Origin: Corylus avellana
Lineage: Eukaryota; Streptophyta; Magnoliopsida; Fagales; Betulaceae
NCBI RefSeq assembly: GCF_901000735.1
Contig: NC_081551.1
Span: forward strand, 5,073,420-5,137,419
DNA length: 64,000 nt
Reading direction: 5' to 3'
Made by a program: the position numbers and the translations under genes. A model generated the notes under the pieces. It was not told the DNA's origin. It did not search any database and saw only the letters and a program-made list of their open reading frames with translations. Within the stretch, counting starts at the first letter, position 1. Every line of letters begins with the position of its first letter. Shown piece by piece: positions 26,015 to 35,413 of this stretch.

Positions 26015-26514
26015 TGATGCGACCTATGTCTCGGTTGGTTGCATTTGAAACACTTGTCTAGACCGGGCCGTGCGTATGGATTGTTGGCTGATTGTCTCGG
26101 GGTGCTTGAACTGCTACTGGCTCTTTTTCCCGTGGAAGTCACTGGTTGACTTGGTGTGACTGTCAGGACTAGAGGTTGCTTTCCCTGACCCTGTGTTGGT
26201 CTCGTCGAATCGCTTGGGTTTCGCTCCCAGGTTGGTGCTCTAGGCCTCTCTAGTTGCTTCTCTGCTCGGGTTGCCAAACTAACTGCCTCATTCAAAGTAA
26301 AGACATGATGCATAAAAACCTTATCTTGTATTGCCACACGCAGTCCACCAATAAACCTTGCAACTTGTTGATCCTCTATCTCCATGAGATCATTCTGAGC
26401 AGATAGGCGATAGAAATCATCAACATACGCCTGGATGGTCCGACCTCCTTGTCGACACTCTTGGTATTGTTGGAATAGCCGTTGCTCAAAGTCTGGTGGT
26501 AAACTCGAGGACAA
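25957..26514 (-). pseudogene. gag remnant of Ty3 element 1
   Basis: 185 codons open from the middle of a Ty3 gag (PDFEQRLFQQYQECRQG, QQVARFIGGLR) to a zinc knuckle CFKCNQPRHRSHQC, with the spacing C-X2-C-X4-H-X4-C but Arg where Gly is usual. The N-terminal half of gag is absent: only about 60 bases separate this segment from the primer site. Confidence 0.85.
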
Positions 26515-26574
26515 GTAAACTCTTGGAGAAGTTTGTCACTGTTGCGCTGATTGGCCTTGATCAGGATAAAGCCT

Positions 26575-26586
26575 GCTCTGATACCA
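26575..26586 (-). other. Primer-binding site of Ty3 element 1
   Basis: Minus strand TGGTATCAGAGC, complementary to the 3' end of initiator tRNA-Met, two bases from the 5' LTR. Confidence 0.88.
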
Positions 26587-26588
26587 AC

Positions 26589-27153
26589 TGACGTAGTGGA
26601 AGACTAACGTAACTAATCAAAGAGCAGCGTCTTTGATTCTGCAAGGAGAAGCGTCTTTGTCTTCTACCCAAAAAGATAAAAACAAGCCTGCAGGCTAAAA
26701 GAATGATAAAACTCTGCAGAGTATTTGAGAGAGAATTCTCTGATTTGATAATAATTCAATGAGTTAATTTTTACATAATAAGCAAGCCTATTTATAGAAA
26801 AGAAATACTTGTAGAGAAAGTAATCCTACTTCTAGTAGAGAAAGTAAATCTAATCCTAGTAGGAAAGTAAACATAATCCTATAGTAATAGTAAACCTAAT
26901 CATAATAAGGAAATGAACATAATTAAAGCACATCTAACCCTATTAAAGAAAGGAAATAAAGTCCTAATAAAATAAAAATAAATTCTAATATAAAATTAAC
27001 AATCAGTGGGAATCCTGACAATCTTTCCTTTTGTACTTCTATTGTTTGAGAATGGATAAAATTCTGATCAAGTAGCGCTACTCCGATATTATTTTTGATA
27101 TTTTCTTTATTTTCGTTTTTACTGAAAATAAAGGTAAATATCGTCCTACATCA
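26589..27153 (-). repeat. 5' LTR of Ty3 element 1
   Basis: 565 bp, begins TGACGTAGTGGAAG and ends CGTCCTACATCA on the plus strand. It is closer to the solo LTR at 18222-18768 than to its own partner LTR. Confidence 0.88.
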
Positions 27154-28960
27154 ATACCTGGGACATAGGGTCAATTCCTACTTCCGTCTTGTACTGGCAA
27201 GTTGAGGAAGTGTTTCCACCTATTTTGTAAGTAATATAGCCATTTGATAATTGATATGAACAAAAAGAAAACTTATCGAATGTGATTAATCCCATTTAGG
27301 ATTTCCTAGGCATAAATGCCAACAAATCTGTGGTTGGTCCTCAAGCACTGAAGCTTGGCAGATGGCAACCTCCAATTCTTGTCCATATAATCGAGTATAG
27401 AAATTATGAGCTTTTGGGGCCATCATCTACTTTTATATATTTATTTATTTATTTTTATCTTCTTGTTGAAAAAAAATTCATTTATTTTTTTGAGTTATTT
27501 TTAATGCAGCATGCTGTAATTCCATAATCAAATATAAGATAATGCTTATTTGTTAATCCATGTTGATTACAGGTGCTCGTGCCTCAGATTGACCCCATGA
27601 CCGAAAACCAAGTTTTTGAAGTTCATAATCTTAAACAATCATGTCAGCAAGCTGAGGACACTCTTACGCAAGGTATGGAGAAACTCCAGGAAACTGTGGC
27701 CAAGACAGTAGCAGCTAGTCATCTGGTTGAAGGAACCTACATTCCGCAGATGGGTACTGCGGTGGAGAAGTTGGAAGCTCTAGTGAGCTATGTGAATGAG
27801 GTACACACTAAATGCTTTTACTCCAAATTCTGACTCTCAATGTGACTGATATTTTTGTCGCTTTCTTTCCGCATCTCTCTCTCTCTCTCAAGTACCTATT
27901 AAGTATTAAGACCCATCAAGTTGTTCATTTGTCAATTTATAGAACCATGAATTCGTTCTAATAGCTTATAATTTGCAAATTCCCAACTGAAAGTACTTAT
28001 TTTTTTCTGCCCAAAAGAACAACAATTTGGATTATATGTAAGTGGTTTTAAAGGCAATTGTGTAGGGAAAGAATGCTTTTAGAGTTTTGATTTAATTTGA
28101 TTTTCTATTAATGGCTTTTTATCTTCTTATTTATTTATTTTAATAGGCATACCTGATACTATAAATAGGAAATATGCCTTGAAAGAAAAATGAGACACTA
28201 TTGATCCTAAAAGGGCAGTCTTATTCGTGCGGATCTTAAATTTAATGTCATTTGAAGTTTAAAGGGATGTATGTTAATACACCTTTCTTTTTGGCTTACT
28301 TTCATTCAGTAAAGCAGTATTGCATTCGCCATTAAAGGATTCTTTTATGTTTTATTTTATTGGTGAGATTTGTGCCCCCACCTTTACACCTAAGTCAATT
28401 GTTGGCTAAATGTGTTTTAGTTCATCAATTTGTTTTACTTTAGAGCCAGGTGTTGGAGAGCTGCTTAGCATAGAAGTTTACAAGTTTCCTTTTATATCAA
28501 AGTTTTTATTGTTCTTGGCTCAATTTCAAATTCTTGACTAATATGAGATGAGTTTCTAGGTCGTTTACTTCCATAGAAGCATATTTTGCGTTAATAAAGG
28601 AGTACCAGGAAAAAAGAATCGAGTTCACTGTCACTTTGATCATTATAAATTCAAGTTTTATCAAGTTTGGATGAAAATAACAGTGCATCTTGCATCCAAT
28701 TCCAAAGTTGTTTTGGATATTCACCTCTTTAATCTGTGGGCAGAACTATCCATAAGGAAAGACATAGATGCTGGTAAGTACGTATCCTTTGGCAGGAAAA
28801 AGGAACTTCAATAAGAAAACAGCATTTGCCATGTTACGTTGCAGTTAAGCTCCAGTTTTAAAAATTTCAACCATATTTCTGCATCCCCTCTTCCCCAAAA
28901 AACAAGAAAAGAAAAAAGAAATCGGTCACGAAGCTGTTGAAAGCTTTTGTTTATTTATGA
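27154..28960 (+). pseudogene. TGA copy B, exon 4 with flanking introns
   Basis: Collinear with about 3756-5560. Exon 4 (27573-27800) is intact at 228 bp with both splice signals and reads VLVPQIDPMTENQ…YVNE, with changes such as VLN to VHN before LKQSC. Exon 5 has been deleted: homology jumps from the equivalent of 5560 to that of 6115. Exons 1 and 2 are absent and exon 3 lies 6 kb downstream (34063-34333), so this cannot make a TGA protein. The 5' border is the Ty3 LTR end. Confidence 0.9.
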
Positions 28961-30784
28961 TCAGAGCTCACCTTCAAAGGGTTTCTTAAATTATATCTGA
29001 ATAGATTCTCTGAGGATTGGAAGATAATTTTGGTCGGGTGAATTTTCTGTCTTGTTAGCCTCACAAAATGAGAGCGAAAGGCTCTCAGCAAGTAATATTT
29101 GAAACGGTCGATTTAGAAAATCATTTAAGGCAAAGCGTTAGGAGTCCAGATAACATATAACATAAACTTCTCTTGTTGAACTCAAAACATTGTCCTTAAT
29201 CTTTTTTAATAAAAACACATAATACTTCATAAGTCAACTTTTTTTCATTAAACTTGACATAAATCTTAATTTCTTAACGAGTAAAAGCTTTCTCGTTTCA
29301 TTTGTTACTTATGACCTTGCATCCTATTACTTCCCGTATGCATGGAGTTGTAAGATCCAACCTCTGAGGATCTGGCAACACTCATGACAAACATAGTGAT
29401 GGCCGTAATTTTAGTATGGTGCACTCCATCCATCTTAGTTCGATACTGTTTTTCTATCTTTCTCTTAGGCCAAATAGTTATTTGAAATATGGTTTCACCT
29501 TACACATGCTCACTCTTTACTTCCGACAACTTTTTATTATCATATAAACTTAGCGTGTAGAGGGCTACCTTTCCCTTACATAAAACTTTCATTGTTTGGA
29601 AATTATGTTTTATACTCACACTGACGCAGTGACATTTCTGGATTTTACTACTATCATGCCTATGCCTACAACTAGTTCATTGTTATTTGAATTTTGAAGT
29701 TTGAAGTTTATCCTGAGACAGTTGTGCAAGTAACTGATCATGAACAGTTCTTGTTTACTTTAAAGATTCTTGGGTCCGCAACCGGCCACCATTAGGAGAC
29801 TTTATCCTTTTGTTATCTCAAGTTTTATTAGCCTTTACGTTATGTGATCAATGTTCAATGTTCCTTTACGTTAAGTTATCCTTTTCCCTTTACGTTATGT
29901 TCATTTATATGGAAGAATGATAGGTGCTCTCATGATATCTGGTGTCTTCATGATCTTAGGTAGATATTATTTAAAAAAAAAAAGCAAAAAAAAAAAAAAA
30001 TAGAGTTACTCTTATTTTTCTCACTTGGTTTTAAAAAAAATAATATCCACTTAGATTTGGAGAATACCAAGAGAGCACGTAGCATTCCCCATTTATATGT
30101 AATCATGTACTCAATTAGGATATAGAATAATTATTTTGCAAGCTGATTTTTGAGTGTGATTCTCTTGTTTGTTGGTGTGACACCAACCCCTCTTGTTAAT
30201 CTTATCTCCTAGTATACTTATTGTTTGGCTTACATTTGTTTTTGGCCTACATAGATTAATGACATGTGAAACGAGAGCCACATGGCATAACACACAGGTT
30301 GACTGAAGACCTAGAGAAGAAATTTGATTTTTCCTAAAGATTAAATCAGACTTCTGCTTTTATGTACGATGATGATAAATAATCTCATTTTTGAAAAAGC
30401 TATGACAAGGGCACCCTCACCTTGCAATTGACAAACTTTCGCTCTCCTACGTAGATTAATATGTTCACTTCATAACCTCACAATAACAACAAGGGCACCC
30501 ACAGTTTGGACAAGGGTCTTTATTTCTTTCTTTTTTTTCTTTTTTTTTTTCTTTTTTATTTATTTATTTTTTAAATAAATAAATAAATAAGGTTGAAAGA
30601 ATTTCTTCTAATTCTATCTATTAAACTGACACGTGTCCAAAATTGGGTAAAAAGAAGTTCTCTAGCAATTTATTGGCCTACATGAAGAAAATCTATATAT
30701 TTAAAAATTCACTTGATATTATTGAAAAGAAGTTGTTTGTAGAGTACATAAGCATCTAAGATCTTGGTGATATATGCTCACAAC
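28961..30784. other. Duplicated intergenic spacer, copy B
   Basis: Diverged counterpart of parts of 6115-8590, with deletions and extra sequence. It has poly-A and poly-T runs near 29971-30000 and 30530-30600. No gene is recognised. It lacks the MITE of copy A at about 30456. Confidence 0.6.
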
Positions 30785-33760
30785 TTCCAAGGCATCAACA
30801 AGAAAATCTGCAGATACAGAAACCAATTTAATTGTTACCATAGATTGTACTCCAAAAAACGTTTAGAAGAAAATATGAATGCCAAATTGTCTGAATAGGA
30901 TTTTCTCAGCTCAAAATATTTTTTCTAATTATTATCTGGTAAACACTCCTTCAAATTAATATATATAGAGGCTGATAATTCAACTAAATAGAGGTTTGAA
31001 TCATTAAAACTGTCTGAGACAAAAAGGTTACCTGCATCGTCCTTGCTAAAACACATTGGCGGCTTCACTCTAAAAAAATCTCCATGCAGTCCCCCTTTCC
31101 CAACTAGAACACCAAGCTCTGCAATGAGGAACCGTTAGATGATGAGTATAACAAAAGGAAATTTAAGTGAGTAAAAATTGATTAATTTTGGCTTGGAAGA
31201 CATGTCCGATACCTCTAAGTTTCTCAAATAAAACCACGGTTTCTGCCTTAGCAGGTGTCTTCTCATTCCTGTCAGTCACGAGTTCTAAACCCACCATTAA
31301 GCCCCTGCCCCTCACATCTCCAATGACTGGGAAAAATATAAATGTATAAGATGAAAACTGCGTACATAAAATACCAGTTTAAAATATAAATACCGAGTCC
31401 GAAAGGAAAGAGCCATACAGAAAAACATTGACTACAAATAGATACTGACTCTAACAGGTACAGGGTAAACTGACTAAGGACCATGATATGAAGTAAAATA
31501 TGATAAAACTCTACTGGAGTCTAATAAGAAAGTCAATATGATATTTGTGTTGGTGTTTCCAACAAAATTAAGCGCTTTTTTGTCTTTATCATTTGAAAAG
31601 TTCAATCCCACACTCTAGCTTCAAAGATGGAAACAACCTCCGCACTCCGGCACTCCAATGAACAACAGTTCTCCACTTACTATATAGGAGAAAATATATT
31701 TTACCTCCCTGAACTATCCATCCATTTGCACTTTTAACCCTAATATTTAAAATGTGAAACTTTACTTTCCCAAACTTCCAAATTGTTGCAATTCGACCAT
31801 TCTGACTTTTTTTTCTTTCCCCAAAATGCCTCCATCCCAAGTTAAAAAAAAAAAAATTTTATTTAATTTATAAATTAAGGGGTAGCCTACCACCCTAGTT
31901 GGGCTTGGAAGCCACCCCTTAATTTTTATTTTTTATTTTATTATTATTATTTTTTTAAGTTAGGATGGAGGCATTTTGGGAAAAGAAAAAAAAAAGTCAG
32001 AATGGTCGAATTGCAACAATTTGAAAGTTTGGGGGGATAAAGTGTCACTTTTTAAACATTAGGGTTAAAAGTGCAAATGGGTTGATAGTTTAGGGGAGTA
32101 AAGTTTATTTTCCCCTACTATATATTTAGAATAGTGGTCCATTCGTAACTTAATGTTATGTTCAAATGGTGATATTCAATCTTTCTAAGAGTACTATTAT
32201 CCTGTATGTAGTCTATGTCTAGTGAGCATGCTTGACAAAATCCTGTCAGAGAACCAATATCCTCATGCAATTTTCATCAGCATGATGCAGAAAAGGGAAT
32301 ATCAAAAGTGGAAGAATTAACTTCGACTTTCTTAAGGTTTGCATTCATAGATTAATTCGGCCTGCATTAATCAAATAAAGGTACCTACATGACAGGGTTT
32401 TCCAGTACAAAGAAAAGGAGGTCTGCTTATGCATAAAAACCTAAAAGTTGGCTGCTGGATTCATATTTTTATGTAATTTGGAGGGTTAAAGAAGTACCAT
32501 AAAAGGGCAACACCAATATTAGCTATCTAAATTACAAGGACAAAGATTTCCTCCAAATTTGGTTTGAGGAATTTCTTCCAACCCGGTCTATAAAATTGCC
32601 ATGTGTCCCATTGTCCCTTACCATATGAGAAACACACTTTTTTTTTAATAATTTTACAAAGCTAGGTGTCACGTGCTCAAAGAGATGTATGACATTTTTA
32701 TAGACTAGATTGGAGGAACTTGTTTCAACCTAGTTTAAAGGAAAACTCTGTCCAAATTTTACAATAGATATACCAATAAAGATGAAATAGAAAGAGATTT
32801 GAGACATGTTAGATTCAAGAGTAATTACTTTCATGTCTTTGCTGAAGAGCTCTCAAACGACCGAGCAAGTGAGAACCACCATTAGTGCAACGAGCTTGAC
32901 GCTTCTCCTTGTCAATAACTCTGAGCACTGCCAGCCCCCCAGCCGAACATACAGGGTTCCCACCAAAAGTATTAAATTGAATTTTCTGGGCCAACACACT
33001 TGCTATCTCTAGGGTTGTCACCACTGCTCCCATTGGTAAACCATTGCTGATACCCTGATCGATTTATTTGAGAAATGTAATGGAAAGGTTGCACAAGATT
33101 ATACGACACAGAAAGTAATAGACTAAACTCATAAGTTATTTACATATCCAAAAATAAAATAAAATCATAAGTTATTTAACTGAAAAAGGCTACTATAGCC
33201 CAAAAAGAAGTAGAAGAAAAATAGAGGCAAATGGCTGATGTAACAATTTCATGACTCTGAGTCTTTCTGTAATAGATTACTATATAGGATAAATGGGTAA
33301 TGACCTTTGCCATAGTAAGTGTATCAGGAATGACTCCCTGTCTTTGAAAGCCCCAGTAAAGCCCCAGTAATGGCTTCCTGTGCGACCAAACCCAGTTTGC
33401 ACTTCATCAGCAATACAGACACCACCGGCCTTGCGTATGATGTCATAAACCAGCTTCAAGTATCCAGGGGCCAATTCAACTGCTCCTCCAACTCCCTATG
33501 GTTAACGAAAATGTTCAAACAGTTTGAATATTTTCAATGTCCTTACCAAGGTGGTTGTAACAGCAATTTCTGACCTCATTCTAGAGGCAAAAAATAATAA
33601 TAATAATAGTGCAAACCTGAATTGTTTCAGCTATAAATCCAGAAACTTTTCCTGAAGTACCAAAATCAATATGATCTTGTAAATCTTTGGCATAACAGTT
33701 GGCATCGGAGCCGAAAACTCCATGGTATGGATCTGGATTTACAACATGATGAATTTCACC
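30785..33760 (-). pseudogene. AGT2 copy B, exons 4-9 only
   Basis: Exon equivalents: 33760-33617 (exon 4), 33495-33305 (5), 33054-32829 (6), 31326-31213 (7), 31118-31032 (8) and about 30817-30790 (9). Exons 1-3, with the presequence and the SGSEANE motif, are missing. Exon 5 carries an 11-bp tandem duplication of AGCCCCAGTAA at about 33350-33371, which shifts the frame before the PLP lysine. Exon 9 has a 14-bp deletion that removes the normal C-terminus. Exons 4, 6, 7 and 8 keep their parental lengths. Upstream of exon 4 the sequence joins TGA intron 2 at about 33798. Clear pseudogene. Confidence 0.92.
31687..32115. mobile_element. Mutator-like MITE with 9-bp target duplication
   Basis: 429 bp in intron 6 of AGT2 copy B. 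The arms of about 120 bp start GGAGAAAATA and end TATTTTCCCC; both contain the complementary CATTTGCACTTTTAACCCTA and TTGCAATTCGACCATTCTGA. TACTATATA flanks it on both sides (31678-31686, 32116-32124). Copy A has one uninterrupted TTACTATATATTTAG near 9538, the empty site. Confidence 0.9.
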
Positions 33761-33798
33761 CTGCGAAAATTTTGCACTAATTTTGAGCAAATAAATCA

Positions 33799-34670
33799 AA
33801 CATGCATGTATGTATACTCGATGCACATTAATGAAACAGATAAACACACCTTTCAGTAGGTTGAAGTGCAGTTGTAACACCAGTGTCAAATTTTTCAATG
33901 TGCTATTTATATTCATGTATAACTTTCTGACATGCTGAGTATAACCATTGTGGTTCTATTTCCCATTGGTACATTTTTCTTCTTGTATCATGCCCTTTTG
34001 CCCCCTTTTTTTTTTTTCATGACATTGTATTCTAAAATTAACCCATGGCAAGGATTCTCCAGGGGTTACTACATTTGAGATGGAGTATGGACACTGGGTG
34101 GAAGAACAAAATAGACAGACCTGTGATCTGAGGAATGCTTTGAATGCACATATAGGGGATACAGAACTTCAAATGCTGGTAACTGATGGCTTGTCGCACT
34201 ATTTCAACTTTTCCGCATCAAAGCAACCGCAACAAAAGCTGATGTCTTCTATGTGATGTCTGGCATGTGGGAAACATCAGCTGAGTGCTTTTTCTTGTGG
34301 GTCGGAGGGTTTCGCCCTTCAAAACTTGTCAAGGTATGGGGACCATGCATTTCTCAATTCATCGGAAAAACTTGGAATGAAGCCGTTGTGCTAATGCGCA
34401 TCTGTTTTCTTGTTGGGAAATTGTAGGATCCAAGTGCAATTTTAACGGATATTTAGCGAAGTAAAGTTGGATGAATTCTAATAAGTATAGTCAGCCCTGC
34501 AGTAATTGGCAATCAAAAATAAATATATTAAGTAATGGAAAAAGTTTGACATTTTTATGAACAACAAAGCACGTGATAAGAATAAATAATTAAATATGCT
34601 ATTATATTTTATCCTTTTTTTTTTTCTTCCTTTTCTTAACAACACATTAGCACAAAATATCACCATTTAG
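33799..34670 (+). pseudogene. TGA copy B, exon 3 with flanking introns
   Basis: Collinear with about 2805-3672. The exon equivalent 34063-34333 is 271 bp instead of 272: one T is lost in the run before CAACTTTTCCGC, shifting the frame within the DOG1 domain. It lies after AGT2 copy B instead of before TGA exon 4, which reverses the order of the parental gene. Confidence 0.92.
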
Positions 34671-35413
34671 GCTAACAATTTCTTTCCATTAGAATGCAAC
34701 GAGTTTAACAAAAACAAGTTTCTATTACTATTCTCAAGGAATGAATCCCTAGTGTCTGCTTCATAGTGATTTTGTCTTACAACAAGGCCAAGACACTTTA
34801 GTAATCATGAGTAGCTTTTATAAGAATCATTATCCGGGACTCTTTACATCATGACAATGAAAGGCTAAAATCAAATGCATGCATGATTACCATCTATTTT
34901 TTCTTTTCCTCCTAATAATCAACATGCAAAACCTATTTTAAGTTTATTGGCATTTCAATGTTAATTCAAACAAGAGTAATATAACAACATCATCTCTTGT
35001 GTCAATAGTGGAAACACTAAAAGATAAATGTAAGTATATACCAGATTTCATATACTTCACAGGTTGGCTCAAGCATAAAGATGTCCCAATAAACGCCATA
35101 CAATCGTTGGAAATATCCACTGTGTCAAAACAGTTGCATTTCATCTTCAAGATACAGTGGCCCAACATAAGCAATGACATAATGTTCTCATGGCCACTAG
35201 AACAACATGTTCATTCCAAAAGCATCCTCTTATGCCCATAATATAGAACTCTAATAGAAAGTCATATCAGTAGGCGGCCAAAATCTTTACAGAATAATAA
35301 GGAAAGCAACACATCTCTACATCGAGCATCAACTTTTTGGATGCTACATACTTGAAATTTTTGCCCACTTCACCATCAGATTCTTTGTCTTTTTAAATCC
35401 CACCCTTTTTTGC
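34671..35413 (-). other. Proximal downstream flank of intact PPR gene
   Basis: Matches 16140-16917 with small indels. Its first 92 bases (34671-34762) duplicate 22271-22361. Non-coding. Confidence 0.85.

Larger units (their letters stand above)
22362..27153 (-). mobile_element. Defective Ty3-type LTR retrotransposon, no matching target duplication
   Basis: Transcribed on the minus strand: 5' LTR 26589-27153, primer site, truncated gag, protease, reverse transcriptase, RNase H, integrase, polypurine tract, 3' LTR 22362-22742. The LTRs differ: the 5' LTR is 565 bp, the 3' LTR 381 bp with unrelated sequence in its outer third. The flanks also differ (GCTTC left, ATACC right); the left is PPR flank and the right is TGA intron 3. 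This is expected for a hybrid made by recombination between two elements, not for one simple insertion. Frames are broken by stops and shifts, so it is not autonomous. Confidence 0.88.

Noticed and set aside
30560..30592. TTTATTTATTT…AAATAAATAAAT palindrome
   Set aside because: Simple AT-rich sequence, not a distinct element.
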